DNA from: Nitrospira sp. | GTDB lineage: Bacteria; Nitrospirota; Nitrospiria; Nitrospirales; Nitrospiraceae | Direction: 5' to 3' | NCBI GenBank assembly: GCA_024760525.1 | Contig: CP060499.1 | Location: forward strand, 1,612,001-1,676,000 | DNA length: 64,000 nucleotides | Part shown: in pieces, positions 1 through 9,149 of the stretch | Numbering within the stretch: position 1 is the stretch's first letter | How the letters are laid out: every line of letters begins with the position of its first letter | Position numbers and translations under genes: made by a program | The notes under the pieces: model-generated | What the model saw: the letters and a program-made list of their open reading frames with translations, nothing else | Told to the model about the DNA's origin: nothing | Databases searched by the model: none

Positions 1-121
1 CCGGCCGTCACACAACTTGAGCAGTGGCTCACCTCCATTCAGGCACGTCGGCGAGACTCTCAAGCGCTTTCTCGCCCAAGCCCCAAAACTTCCTCGTGAC
101 TTCAACGGTTTGACCCCCTGA
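1..121 (+). CDS. 3' end of an upstream gene (partial, frame uncertain)
   Basis: The window opens inside what is probably the tail of a rightward gene. Two frames are open from base 1: one stops at 97-99 and the other at 119-121. The second frame ends with an aromatic and proline-containing tail that looks protein-like, but no family can be recognised from so short a piece. No start is present and no function is proposed. Confidence 0.3.
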   Translation, partial: RPSHNLSSGSPPFRHVGETLKRFLAQAPKLPRDFNGLTP

Positions 122-199
122 AACGGGACTGCTAGAATGCCGCCCTTGGTGTGCGGGCGGTGTGAATCGGGTGTAGATATAGGAGGTTTCATACGCGAT

Positions 200-661
200 A
201 TGCCGCGCATCTTGGTTCTGCATGGTCCCAATCTGAACCTATTGGGTAATCGCGAAGAATCCATTTATGGGACGACAACGCTGGCAGAGATCGATGCGTC
301 TCTCGTGAAATTGGGAGGAGAGCTTGGAGCAGAGCTGGTGATTCGGCAGTCGAATCTCGAAGGTGAATTGGTGACGTGGATTCAAGAAGGGCGACGCGGC
401 TATCAGGGTGTCATCATCAATCCGGCCGCCTATACCCATACCAGCATCGCGATACGCGATGCTCTGGCCGCCGTTGATCTGCCCACCGTCGAAGTTCATT
501 TGTCGAACATATATCGGCGTGAAGACTTCCGGCGACATTCCTATGTCTCCGGAGTTGCCTTGGGGCAGGTGTCCGGGTTCGGTCCTGCAGGCTATCTCTT
601 GGCTCTGCGAGGATTATGCGAGCACCTATCTGTGTCCGGGGCCGAAAGTTCTTCAGAATGA
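200..661 (+). CDS. aroQ: Type II 3-dehydroquinate dehydratase
   Basis: Converts 3-dehydroquinate to 3-dehydroshikimate, step three of the shikimate pathway, in the cytosol. The 153-residue length is normal for the small dodecameric type II enzyme. The start at ATG 200 is chosen because the family begins with the hydrophobic strand and HGPNLNLLG motif seen directly after it; an AGGAGG lies at 181-186. The catalytic tyrosine in the flexible loop (E-x-I-Y-G), the N-P-A-A-Y-T-H-T segment and the E-V-H-L-S-N motif are all present. A longer reading from 137 adds 21 residues that do not fit the family. First gene of the aroQ-efp-accB-accC run. Confidence 0.95.
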   Translation: MPRILVLHGPNLNLLGNREESIYGTTTLAEIDASLVKLGGELGAELVIRQSNLEGELVTWIQEGRRGYQGVIINPAAYTHTSIAIRDALAAVDLPTVEVHLSNIYRREDFRRHSYVSGVALGQVSGFGPAGYLLALRGLCEHLSVSGAESSSE

Positions 662-746
662 GGTTGCTCTGCCGGCAGACGTACTGCAAGGCGGAGAGTA
701 GGGGTGGACTCGGGCCGTTCGGGCTCATTGTCGAAGGGAGTGACGA

Positions 747-1307
747 GTGATTTCCACGGTTGATTTTCGGAGCGGTGTACGGTTGATGGTTGAAGGCGAA
801 CCTTTTTATATCGTTGAATTTCAGCATGTAAAGCCCGGCAAGGGCGGCGCGTTCGTGCGCACCAAATTGAAGAGCTATCTTTCCGGAAATGTGTTGGACC
901 GTACGTTTCGATCAGGCGAACGGTTTGAAGAGCCTGATTTGGAAGAACGCGACATGCAGTTTCTCTACGCCACCGGAGATTCCTATACGCTCATGGATAC
1001 GGAGACTTATGAGCAACTGACGTTTGAGAGAAGTCAGTTAGGAGAGAATGCCGATCTCTTGAAAGAAAACATGGTCGCCAAGATCCTCATCTATCAGCAT
1101 CGGCCGATTGCGGTTGAGTTGCCGAACTTTATCGAGCTCAAGGTGGTCGATGCGGATCCCGGTGTGCGGGGAGATACTGCATCGGGGGGGACCAAGCCGG
1201 CGGTCGTCGAAACAGGGGCGACGATCAAAGTCCCGCTGTACTTGGAGGTCGGCACCGTCATCCGGATCGATACCCGCACTCGGTCCTATGTGGAGCGTGT
1301 TCGGTGA
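747..1307 (+). CDS. efp: Elongation factor P
   Basis: Ribosome-binding factor that relieves stalling at consecutive prolines. The 186-residue protein has the usual three beta-barrel domains. The start is GTG at 747 with a GGGAG about six bases upstream. The tip of domain I reads K-P-G-K-G-G, so Lys32 occupies the position that is beta-lysylated in other bacteria; no modification enzyme is in this window. The C-terminal domain carries the family pattern (G-A-x-I-K-V-P, then R-I-D-T-R-T). It overlaps accB by four bases (GTGA), indicating translational coupling. Confidence 0.96.
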   Translation: MISTVDFRSGVRLMVEGEPFYIVEFQHVKPGKGGAFVRTKLKSYLSGNVLDRTFRSGERFEEPDLEERDMQFLYATGDSYTLMDTETYEQLTFERSQLGENADLLKENMVAKILIYQHRPIAVELPNFIELKVVDADPGVRGDTASGGTKPAVVETGATIKVPLYLEVGTVIRIDTRTRSYVERVR

Positions 1308-1858
1308 GTCGTCGTCGATCGAAGGCAAAGACTCGTCGGATCGTGTTGCCGGATGCTGTGAACAAGCCGATCTCGGAGGCATCGCTCACAGGCGGCTCCG
1401 TGAAGCAGATCCAAGAACTCATCGATCTGCTTCGACGTAATAATTTGACCGAGCTTGAGTTTGAGCGTCAGGGGATCAGGATCCGAGTTCGCCACGAATT
1501 CGGCGCCAAGCCTTTTGCGGCCGTCGCGCAGGAGACGGTTCCAGTTCCTTCTCAACAGCCGGCACATCAGGCGACAGCCATGACGCCGGTCGTGGAAGGA
1601 GCCACGGGATTTGTGACCGTGACGTCACCCATCGTCGGCACGTTTTACCGGTCTCCCTCGCCTGATGCCGATCCTTATGTGGAAGAGGGAGATTCTGTGA
1701 GGAAGGGGCAAGTGCTGTGCATCGTTGAAGCGATGAAGCTCATGAATGAAATTGAATCCGAGGTGGACGGTCGTATCGTCAAGATATTGGTGGAAAGCAC
1801 CAAGTCAGTGGAATATGGTCAGGCGTTATTTCTCATCGATCCCAAAACTGCTTCATAG
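1304..1858 (+). CDS. accB: Biotin carboxyl carrier protein of acetyl-CoA carboxylase
   Basis: Carries biotin between the carboxylase and transferase halves of acetyl-CoA carboxylase, for fatty-acid synthesis. The biotinylation motif E-A-M-K-L-M is present with the target lysine at residue 145 of the 184-residue reading; a Pro/Ala-rich linker precedes the lipoyl-type domain. GTG 1304 overlaps the efp stop. However, family similarity only begins with V-K-Q-I-Q-E-L-I, so an internal GTG at 1400, preceded by AGGCGG, is an equally good start giving about 152 residues. The first 32 residues are basic and unlike the family. accC follows after 44 bases. Confidence 0.94.
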   Translation: MSRRRSKAKTRRIVLPDAVNKPISEASLTGGSVKQIQELIDLLRRNNLTELEFERQGIRIRVRHEFGAKPFAAVAQETVPVPSQQPAHQATAMTPVVEGATGFVTVTSPIVGTFYRSPSPDADPYVEEGDSVRKGQVLCIVEAMKLMNEIESEVDGRIVKILVESTKSVEYGQALFLIDPKTAS

Positions 1859-1902
1859 GTCGTTCTGACGGCAGTCCTCTCCAACTGTACCGGAGCCGAG
1901 AC

Positions 1903-3240
1903 GTGTTTAAGAAAGTTCTGATCGCCAATCGCGGAGAGATCGCGCTGCGAGTGATCCGAGCGTGTAAGGAACTCGGAATCAAGACCGTCGCCATTCATTC
2001 CGAAGCCGACGCGCTTGCTCTGCACGTTCGAGTGGCCGACGAAAAGGTGTGTGTCGGGCCTGCCGAATCCGCTTTGAGTTACCGTAACATTCCGAATGTT
2101 CTGAGCGCTGCAGAGATCACAGGAGTCGATGCCATCCATCCCGGGTACGGATTCCTGTCCGAAAACGCCCATTTCGCCGAAGTCTGTGAGTCCATCGGCA
2201 TCAAATTCATCGGGCCGAGCTCTGAAAATATCGCCATGATGGGGGATAAAGCGAAGGCGCGCGAGATCGTCGCGAAGCGCGGCCTTCCGGTCACACCCGG
2301 GAGCCCTGGCGAATTGCGAAGCGAGGAGGATGCCTTGCTGGCCGCACAGAAGATCGGTTTCCCCGTCATCATCAAGGCGACGGCCGGAGGGGGAGGGCGA
2401 GGCATGCGGGTCGTCAATAAGGCGGAAGACTTGGGCCGGGCCTTTCAAGCCGCTCAAGCTGAAGCCAAATCGACCTTCGGCAACGACGGGGTGTACCTTG
2501 AACGCTATTTCCTTGAACCTCGCCATATCGAAGTGCAGATTTTGGCCGACAACCAGGGCCGCGTGATTCACCTCGGGGAGCGGGATTGCTCGATTCAACG
2601 GCGGCATCAAAAACTGGTCGAGGAGACCCCGTCCCCCGTCGTGGATGAAAAATTGCGTCGGGAGCTCGGTCGAGTCGCTGTGGAAGCCGTGAAGGCGGCA
2701 CATTATCGAAACGTCGGAACCGTCGAATTTCTGCTCGACAAGGATCGGAATTTCTATTTCATGGAAGTCAATACCCGCATCCAAGTCGAGCATCCCATTA
2801 CCGAAATGGTGACGGGCATCGATTTGATCAAAGAGCAGATCCGTCTTGCCGCCGGTCATGCGCTTTCGATCCGGCAACAGGACGTCGTGCTCACCGGCCA
2901 TAGCATGGAATGCCGTATAAACGCCGAAGATCCAGAGAAGTTCACTCCCTCGCCGGGGGTCATCACCAAGTACAGTCCGCCGGGAGGTTTCGGGGTGCGG
3001 GTGGATTCTGCGATGGAGTCAGGTTCGGCCGTCGTTCCCTACTACGACTCGATGATCGCGAAGCTGATCACCCATGGCCGTGATCGGCAGGAGTCCATGG
3101 CTCGCATGAGACGAGCACTGAGTGAGTGTGTCATTGAAGGCATCAAAACGACGCTCCCGCTTCACCGCCGGATTCTCGATGATCCCGACTTTCAGAAGGG
3201 CCATGTGTCGACGACATTCTTGGAACGATTTTTGGGATAA
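1903..3240 (+). CDS. accC: Biotin carboxylase subunit of acetyl-CoA carboxylase
   Basis: ATP- and bicarbonate-dependent carboxylation of the biotin on AccB, in the cytosol. The 445 residues match the usual biotin carboxylase length. Visible are the N-terminal N-R-G-E-I-A-x-R motif, the glycine-rich ATP loop (G-G-G-G-R-G-M), the H-x-G-E-R-D-C-S segment and the catalytic E-V-N-T-R-I-Q-V-E-H motif. The start is GTG 1903 with GGAG 8 bases upstream. Together with accB it forms the carboxylase half; the accA/accD transferase genes are not in the window. Confidence 0.96.
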   Translation: MFKKVLIANRGEIALRVIRACKELGIKTVAIHSEADALALHVRVADEKVCVGPAESALSYRNIPNVLSAAEITGVDAIHPGYGFLSENAHFAEVCESIGIKFIGPSSENIAMMGDKAKAREIVAKRGLPVTPGSPGELRSEEDALLAAQKIGFPVIIKATAGGGGRGMRVVNKAEDLGRAFQAAQAEAKSTFGNDGVYLERYFLEPRHIEVQILADNQGRVIHLGERDCSIQRRHQKLVEETPSPVVDEKLRRELGRVAVEAVKAAHYRNVGTVEFLLDKDRNFYFMEVNTRIQVEHPITEMVTGIDLIKEQIRLAAGHALSIRQQDVVLTGHSMECRINAEDPEKFTPSPGVITKYSPPGGFGVRVDSAMESGSAVVPYYDSMIAKLITHGRDRQESMARMRRALSECVIEGIKTTLPLHRRILDDPDFQKGHVSTTFLERFLG

Positions 3241-3433
3241 GCGTCCCCTAGGCTCTCTCCGCTAAATACCGGTCTTTACAGCGTTTCCTCGACCAAGGTT
3301 TCTCCTTTCTTGGTATGCGACTGCCCGCGTGTTAAGCTATGCAAGCTGTTCATCGCTGATCCCCGATGGAGATGATTATCAGAGGTCTTCTTGATAGGAT
3401 AAACGCGCGTTTCAAGGGTGGAGTTCCTCATTC

Positions 3434-4699
3434 ATGCGCCGTATTGGGTTGATTGTCAGCGTGTTAGCCATCGGGTTGGCCATAGGTGGCTATGTGTTTT
3501 TCAACGGGGAGCGTAAAGCGCCCGTCCGCTACCGCACGGCTGCGGTCGAGCGTGGTCAGGTCGTTTCCGTGGTCAGCGCAACAGGGACGATCAATCCGGT
3601 TGTGTTGGTCCAGGTCGGCACGCAGGTGTCGGGGATGATCAAGAGCCTCCACGCGGATTTCAATTCGAGCGTCAAGGCTGGAGATACCGTAGCGACCATC
3701 GATCCCGAACCGTTCAAGGCCCGCCGAGAACAGGCCTTCAGCAATCTGGAGATGGCCCGTTCGAACGGGGCACACTCCAAGGCCGACCTGGCTCAGCGCA
3801 AGCGCGAATTAGACCGAGCCCAGTCATTGTTGCCTCAGCAGTTTGTTTCGCAAAATGACGTCGATGTCGCACTCACTAATTTCGAAAGCGCGCAAGCACA
3901 GGTGCGGGTTGCCGAGGCGCAGGTCAAGCAGGCCGAGGCAGCCTTAAATGCGACTGAGTTGGAATTGAAATACACTGTCATTCGATCGCCCGTCGACGGT
4001 ATCGTTGTTGCCAGGAACATCGAAGTCGGGCAGACAGTTGCGGCCAGCTTCTCCACGCCTAATCTGTTTCTGATTGCCCTCGATCTCACCAAAATGCAGG
4101 TCGATACCAATGTGAGTGAATCGGATATCGGCGGAATGACAGAGGGCAAGGAAGCCGTTTTTACGGTGGATGCCTATCCTGGCATGTCATTTTTCGGCAC
4201 CATCAAGCAGGTGCGGCTCGCACCCATCAATGTGCAGAATGTCGTGACCTACAACGTAGTGGTTGGAGTGGATAACAGGGATCTGCGGTTAAAACCCGGC
4301 ATGACCGCCAACGTATCGATCATCGTGGCCCAGAAGGACCATGTACTCAAGGTTCCCAACGCAGCCCTCCGGTTCATGCCTCCAAAGGGTGAGGGAGCCC
4401 GGCAGGGGTCCGACGGGAGACCCGCTAAAGGGGACGGAGGCCGTCCGGTCAAGTTCGACGTTCGAACGATGGCGTCGAGAACCATCTGGAAGCCTGGAGA
4501 GAACGGTGATCTGGCTGCTCTCTCGGTAGAGACCGGTATCTCGGACGGTGTGACGACAGAGATCCTTTCCGGTGGCCTGACGGAAGGAGATATGGTCGTG
4601 GTTGGGATCGAACAGCCGTTCGGCGAAAAGAAGGGCAGCGAATTGCCGCCGGGGTTTGGTAACCAGCCGCAGCGTCCTCGTCCACGCGGGGGTACCTGA
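3434..4699 (+). CDS. macA: MacA-type periplasmic adaptor of a tripartite efflux pump
   Basis: Membrane-fusion protein linking an inner-membrane MacB pump to an outer-membrane channel. The 421 residues open with one membrane anchor (about residues 5-24), then a barrel-sandwich hybrid/lipoyl half (G-T-I-N-P with V-G-T-Q-V-S-G), a long alanine/glutamine-rich helical hairpin (about 95-170), the second lipoyl half (I-R-S-P-V-D-G-I-V) and beta-barrel domains. The C-terminus is Gly/Lys/Arg/Pro-rich. Directly followed by the ATPase and permease genes, so probably one operon. Substrate cannot be told; macrolides, lipopeptides or siderophores are all possible. Confidence 0.9.
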   Translation: MRRIGLIVSVLAIGLAIGGYVFFNGERKAPVRYRTAAVERGQVVSVVSATGTINPVVLVQVGTQVSGMIKSLHADFNSSVKAGDTVATIDPEPFKARREQAFSNLEMARSNGAHSKADLAQRKRELDRAQSLLPQQFVSQNDVDVALTNFESAQAQVRVAEAQVKQAEAALNATELELKYTVIRSPVDGIVVARNIEVGQTVAASFSTPNLFLIALDLTKMQVDTNVSESDIGGMTEGKEAVFTVDAYPGMSFFGTIKQVRLAPINVQNVVTYNVVVGVDNRDLRLKPGMTANVSIIVAQKDHVLKVPNAALRFMPPKGEGARQGSDGRPAKGDGGRPVKFDVRTMASRTIWKPGENGDLAALSVETGISDGVTTEILSGGLTEGDMVVVGIEQPFGEKKGSELPPGFGNQPQRPRPRGGT

Positions 4700-4816
4700 C
4701 TTGCCTGAGGGGTTCTTCTTTAGCTGTCGTCGTCCGGTGAAGAGCAATAGCTTTGACACCGAGAGGGCGCTTTCCATCCCAGCCGTCCCCAAGTTCCTGC
4801 GCCATGGTGTTCGTTC

Positions 4817-5527
4817 GTGACTCCCTTGATTGTGTGCGAAGATATTTGGAAGGTCTACCGCCTCGGTGATGTCGAGGTGCAGGCGTTGCGCGGGCTAAAT
4901 CTCACGATTCAGCAGGGTGAGTTTGTCGCGATCATGGGTTCAAGTGGATCGGGGAAGTCCACACTGATGAACATCCTCGGCTGTCTCGATCAACCCACGA
5001 GGGGACAATACCGGCTAAACGGCCAGGAAGTTGGACACTTGCGGTCCGATCAGTTGGCAGAGATTCGGAATCGCCAGATCGGTTTTGTCTTTCAAAGTTT
5101 CAACCTCATTCCCCGGACCAGTGCGTTGGAAAACGCTCAGTTGCCGTTGTTCTACCGAGGACTTTCTATGAAGGAGCAGCGTGCGTTGGCATCTGCCGCG
5201 CTTCAACGTGTCGGATTGAGCGGGCGCGAACATCATGCTCCCACGCAACTTTCGGGAGGCCAGCAACAACGGGTGGCGATTGCTCGGGCGCTGGTGACCG
5301 CACCCTCGTTGCTGTTGGCCGACGAGCCGACCGGAAACCTCGATACACAGTCCAGCCAAGAAATCATGGGCATTCTCGGAGGGTTGAACCGGGACGGTAT
5401 TACGGTGATCTTGGTGACCCATGAGGTCGATATTGCCGCCTATGCTTCGCGCGAAATTGTCATCAAGGACGGGCAGATCTTGAGCGATCGAGTGGCCGAG
5501 GGACGATCTCAAATTGTGGGGGCATAA
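4817..5527 (+). CDS. macB: MacB-type ABC transporter ATPase
   Basis: ATPase subunit energising the adjacent permease. The 236 residues contain Walker A (G-S-S-G-S-G-K-S-T), the Q-loop (F-Q-S-F-N-L), the signature L-S-G-G-Q-Q-Q-R, Walker B (L-L-L-A-D-E-P-T-G-N-L-D) and the H-loop (V-T-H). This is the MacB/LolD/FtsE family pattern. In E. coli MacB the ATPase and permease are fused; here they are separate, the permease ATG following the stop with no gap. The start is GTG 4817; the ATG at 4804 is out of frame. Confidence 0.92.
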   Translation: MTPLIVCEDIWKVYRLGDVEVQALRGLNLTIQQGEFVAIMGSSGSGKSTLMNILGCLDQPTRGQYRLNGQEVGHLRSDQLAEIRNRQIGFVFQSFNLIPRTSALENAQLPLFYRGLSMKEQRALASAALQRVGLSGREHHAPTQLSGGQQQRVAIARALVTAPSLLLADEPTGNLDTQSSQEIMGILGGLNRDGITVILVTHEVDIAAYASREIVIKDGQILSDRVAEGRSQIVGA

Positions 5528-6763
5528 ATGTCCGCATTCGTGTGGCTGACCATCGTCACTGCACTGCGCATCCTCGGGCGAAACCGACTGCGCGCCGGCT
5601 TGACGATGCTCGGGATCATTATTGGTGTCGGGGCGGTCATCGCCATGGTCAGCATTGGGGAGGGAGCCAAACGGGCCGTACAGCGGCAAATAGCCACAAT
5701 GGGGACCAATGTCATCTTTATCTGGCCTGGCTCCACGACTGCGGGTGGGGTACGTGGGGCAATGGGCAGCGCGGTGACATTGACCGTCGGAGATGCCCTG
5801 GACCTGAAGAAGAAGCTCCCGCTTCTGTCCGATACGGGCTGGTACAAACGTGATCAGGCGCAGATCGTGTACGGCAACCGCAACTGGAATTGCTCGATTC
5901 AAGGAGCGTCGCCCAGTCTCCTCAGTATTCGAGACTGGTCCTTCAGCAGCGGGGGCTCCTTTACTCAGGAAGATTTGGATGGCGCAGCTCGGGTGGCGCT
6001 GCTTGGGCAGACGGTGGTTGAGAACCTGTTCGATCCCGGCGAGGAGCCAGTCGGGGCGGTGATTCGTATAAGAAACGTGCCGTTTCATGTCATTGGGATT
6101 CTGTCGCCTAAAGGGCAGTCCCCTCAGGGATGGGATCAGGACGATGTCGTGATCATCCCGTTCAGTACGGCCGAGCGGAAAGTTTTTGGGACGCTCTTTC
6201 TTGGGTCGGTGACAGCCATCGTCACATCCACGGATCGAACCGAGGATCTGCCGGACGCGGCAGAGCAGATTCGAGACCTCATGAGGTCTCGTCATCGTCT
6301 GCAAAGTGGTCAGTCGGACGATTTTACGATCCGCACGCTGGTCGATATCGGTCAGGTACAGGAGGGAACCAGTCAAACCTTGACGGTCATGTTGATGGCG
6401 ATCGCCTCTATCTCGCTGTTCGTCGGCGGAATCGGCATCATGAACATTCTGCTGGTTTCTGTGACCGAGCGTACAAGAGAGATCGGCGTGCGTCTGGCAG
6501 TGGGGGCAAAGCGACGGCATATCATGATGCAGTTCCTGATCGAGGCGATGACCCTCAGCGTGGTTGGCGGCTGTATCGGCATCCTCTTTGGAGTTCTAAG
6601 TGCCCGCTTGACGACGGTGATTGCCGGCTGGCCGACTATTATTTCGAGCGACACAGTTATAGTGGCATTTGCCTTTTCCGTCGTGGTGGGCCTCTTCTTC
6701 GGTTTATATCCGGCCAATAAAGCCTCTCGGCTCAATCCCATCGAAGCGTTGCGCTACGAGTAA
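5528..6763 (+). CDS. MacB-type ABC transporter permease (FtsX family)
   Basis: Inner-membrane permease of the MacA/MacB-like pump. The 411 residues have one N-terminal transmembrane helix with the motif G-L-T-M-L-G-I-I-I-G-V-G-A-V, a large periplasmic domain (about 60-285), and three C-terminal helices including G-G-I-G-I-M-N-I and the T-R-E-I-G-V-R coupling motif typical of MacB/FtsX proteins. It ends with the usual N-P-I-E-A-L-R. The gene abuts the ATPase gene, so both are surely co-translated. Role: mechanotransmission export of a periplasmic substrate, by family knowledge. Confidence 0.92.
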   Translation: MSAFVWLTIVTALRILGRNRLRAGLTMLGIIIGVGAVIAMVSIGEGAKRAVQRQIATMGTNVIFIWPGSTTAGGVRGAMGSAVTLTVGDALDLKKKLPLLSDTGWYKRDQAQIVYGNRNWNCSIQGASPSLLSIRDWSFSSGGSFTQEDLDGAARVALLGQTVVENLFDPGEEPVGAVIRIRNVPFHVIGILSPKGQSPQGWDQDDVVIIPFSTAERKVFGTLFLGSVTAIVTSTDRTEDLPDAAEQIRDLMRSRHRLQSGQSDDFTIRTLVDIGQVQEGTSQTLTVMLMAIASISLFVGGIGIMNILLVSVTERTREIGVRLAVGAKRRHIMMQFLIEAMTLSVVGGCIGILFGVLSARLTTVIAGWPTIISSDTVIVAFAFSVVVGLFFGLYPANKASRLNPIEALRYE

Positions 6764-6795
6764 GGTGGCGGCGATCCGCAACGAGCGTTCTTTCT

Positions 6796-7995
6796 TCACG
6801 TATCCATTGTGACAATTGTTTCGATGACACGCGGCTGAGATTCGTCCGTTTGACATGAGAGATCGACGACAAACGGCGTCGGGTATTGAAACTCTCTCGA
6901 CTGATGCGTAATTGTGATGATCGGTAGGTGGAGCTTCTCTGAATTAAGTTCTGTGACCACCGCTAACTCCTGTGTATTCAGTCGTACGCAACTATGAACT
7001 GGGTATATGCCGACTCTCGCGATAAATGACGATAGAATTCGATGATCGAGCCGGCCCTGCTGCGCTGCTTGGTACAAGCGTTGAAACGCCTGATGGGGAG
7101 TGAGGGGCGAAGTCCCGCCGAATCCGGTGATCAGTTCATCGTATTGATCCGCGATCATCAGGATACGCGTACGGTCCGTTGAAAGCTGTCGCGGCGTCTC
7201 GCTCCGGTCGCGGCCGTCGGTGACATCAGCATGGTGGTTGGCGATGAGATCCAAGACGGCGGGTTCAACTCCGCCTTGTCGCTGTAATGTGAGAACTGCG
7301 AGACGGGGATGCGTCTCAAACTCCTGTCGGTCGGCTTGGCACAGATTGGAAGCGCTGTGAACACGACGGACAATGGCCGGTCGAACCTGTAGGAGTCCAA
7401 TGTCATGGAGCAGAGCGGCGATAGCAAGCTCCTGCAATTCCAGAGGGTTGAACTGAAATGTCTGGCCTATGACCAGCGACAAAGTGCAGGTAGCCAGCGC
7501 ATGTCGACTGAGCGTGGAGTCACCGCTCCGGTTTTGACTCAATGCCATGAAAATGGAGGAATCGGTGAGCGTTCTCATGACGATCGTGATTTCTTGGACC
7601 GCTTCGGCCGCTTGCCGAGCATTGACCGTCCCTGTCTTGGCGATGGTCGCAAAAACGGATTGTACAGCTTGATCCAACTGTTGTTTGGCCTTCTTCGCCT
7701 GAGCATATTCCTCGTTCAGCTGGGCGAGGGCCTTGGTTCGTTTGAGAATGGTGGAATCGGTGATCTCGGACGCAGATGGGGGTGTATTCGATGATGACGG
7801 CGGCGGGGAAGCCACTCCTCGGTCGGGATCGACATCGACCGTCTTTACCCCTGCGCGCATCAGTTTTACGATCTGCGAAGTATCCTCGACCAGAAATGAA
7901 TGGCGGAGGAAGGGCGAGCGAAACCACGGGAGGTCTAGGCCGGCAACGTACATGCCGATTCGAAGCTCGAAAATGGAAACTTGTATCTTTGCCAT
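6796..7995 (-). CDS. DUF3391/HD-GYP-like domain protein with degenerate GYP motif
   Basis: The 399 residues begin with a DUF3391-like domain (about 3-55), then a low-complexity linker and a coiled-coil region (about 85-140), then an HD domain with H-D-I-G at 197-200 and a second H-H pair at 254-255. HD-GYP proteins normally hydrolyse cyclic di-GMP. Here the expected H-H-E...D-G-x-G-Y-P block reads H-H-A-D-V-T-D-G-R-D-R-S, so the GYP signature is lost, while the later A-D-x-Y-D-E-L is kept. It may be a binding or otherwise altered member. Last gene of a leftward group that includes mraZ. Confidence 0.8.
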   Translation of the reverse strand: MAKIQVSIFELRIGMYVAGLDLPWFRSPFLRHSFLVEDTSQIVKLMRAGVKTVDVDPDRGVASPPPSSSNTPPSASEITDSTILKRTKALAQLNEEYAQAKKAKQQLDQAVQSVFATIAKTGTVNARQAAEAVQEITIVMRTLTDSSIFMALSQNRSGDSTLSRHALATCTLSLVIGQTFQFNPLELQELAIAALLHDIGLLQVRPAIVRRVHSASNLCQADRQEFETHPRLAVLTLQRQGGVEPAVLDLIANHHADVTDGRDRSETPRQLSTDRTRILMIADQYDELITGFGGTSPLTPHQAFQRLYQAAQQGRLDHRILSSFIARVGIYPVHSCVRLNTQELAVVTELNSEKLHLPIITITHQSREFQYPTPFVVDLSCQTDESQPRVIETIVTMDT

Positions 7996-8082
7996 CGGGA
8001 TACGGGCGGTGCCTGAAACGGTTTCGAAAAGAACGCCCTTCAGTATCGGTCGGAATTGGAGACAACTGTAGAGGAGAGAACC

Positions 8083-8478
8083 TTACGGCAGGCGGTCAGG
8101 CTGAGTGTCCGGATCAATGAAAGAAAGAGAAACTTCGATTCGAGGATCGGCTTTGTCGACATGTTTGTAGAGATGGGTTTCGACGATGCGATTGTCGTTT
8201 ACGCCGAGGCCTTCGCAGACGGCATCTTGGGCGATCTTGAGACCGCTGTCGAGGTCGCGACGTAGTGAGGATGCAAAAAAGAACCGGATTGAAAGCGCCA
8301 GCGGTTCGGATTGAAGCCGGGTCTGGAAGGAAAGTCTGGACGGGCATTGCGCAAACGCGATCCACACTTGTTGGCGCACCTGCGTTTTATATGCGCGTCC
8401 GGCAGAGGATAACAATCGGCGCCCGTTCACTGTCGCATATTGATGATTAATGCTGGGTGGGACAGGCAGCGTGATCAT
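8083..8478 (-). CDS. RusA-like Holliday junction endonuclease family protein
   Basis: About 131 residues. The start at ATG 8478 is chosen by homology because the family begins with a short strand followed by P-P-S-x-N; the frame stays open upstream but reads as non-protein-like. The family pattern R-R-D-L-D-S-G-L-K followed by D-A-V-C-E-G-L-G-V-N-D-N-R-I is clear and supplies the acidic metal-binding residues (Asp in R-D-L-D, N-D). RusA enzymes resolve Holliday junctions and are often phage-derived, but this copy sits in a core-like leftward gene group. No strong ribosome-binding site is visible. Confidence 0.75.
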   Translation of the reverse strand: MITLPVPPSINHQYATVNGRRLLSSAGRAYKTQVRQQVWIAFAQCPSRLSFQTRLQSEPLALSIRFFFASSLRRDLDSGLKIAQDAVCEGLGVNDNRIVETHLYKHVDKADPRIEVSLSFIDPDTQPDRLP

Positions 8479-8694
8479 GAGTCCGTCCGATCTGGCGATA
8501 CGCGGATGCGATGGTTCCCGGACCGTGTTCAAGTTCGACGGGTTAGATTTCGTCGACACGGCCGCATCTTTGAGAAGCGGAGGTGTTTTCGCTGAGGACG
8601 GAAACCTTCCCTCCGTGCGATGGGAAACCGTGCGAAGAGGCAACCTTGATGAATAGGAATTGCGACGATGTCGGTTGGGAGGCATGGAGCTGAA

Positions 8695-9135
8695 CTAGAG
8701 CAGGTTCAGGATCTTTGCCACGTTCTGATCATAACGGTCTTCAGTGCGAGCAATATACCGACGCCACTCGCTTGGATTCCAAATTTCCATTTTATGATAC
8801 AAGCCGACGAGTATAATCTCCTGGTCTTCATCGACCGGTACAAGCTTTCGTAAGCGACCCGGAATCAAGATCCGCCCTGTCTTGTCGATGTCCGATGAGC
8901 CCGCTTCGGAAACGACAAAGTGCATAAATAAACGACTTTGGTCTTCATCGAGAGAAGTTCTTGTGCGTTCGAGAACTTTCTCCCATTCTTTCGTTGAATA
9001 GATCAACAATGACTGCTCCGGCCCTCTGAGAAACATCACGGCCTGGCCTTCGGCTTCAATTTGTTCACGGATCGGTGAGGGGACGATGAAACGCCCTTTC
9101 TCATCAACCTTACACAGGTACTCGCCAGCAAACAT
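8695..9135 (-). CDS. mraZ: Transcriptional regulator MraZ
   Basis: 146 residues with the two swapped-hairpin AbrB-like repeats of MraZ: D-E-K-G-R-F-I-V-P near residue 11 and D-K-T-G-R-I-L-I-P near residue 84. In most bacteria mraZ heads the division and cell-wall cluster and represses it by binding direct repeats upstream. Here it is not followed by rsmH or fts genes; a RusA-like gene lies downstream and a small HTH gene 14 bases upstream, so it is detached from the usual cluster. Probably transcribed from the region around 9366-9430. Confidence 0.92.
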   Translation of the reverse strand: MFAGEYLCKVDEKGRFIVPSPIREQIEAEGQAVMFLRGPEQSLLIYSTKEWEKVLERTRTSLDEDQSRLFMHFVVSEAGSSDIDKTGRILIPGRLRKLVPVDEDQEIILVGLYHKMEIWNPSEWRRYIARTEDRYDQNVAKILNLL

Positions 9136-9149
9136 GTCGATATCCTAGT

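Noticed and set aside
1819..2901. Long open frame antisense to accC
   Set aside because: 360 codons open, but it mirrors the strongly conserved biotin carboxylase gene; codon structure of GC-rich genes creates such shadows, and the product has no recognisable pattern.
5015..6520. 501-codon open frame antisense to the MacB-type ATPase and permease
   Set aside because: Covers two clearly real genes on the other strand, reads as His/Arg/Gln-rich noise and has no ribosome-binding site.
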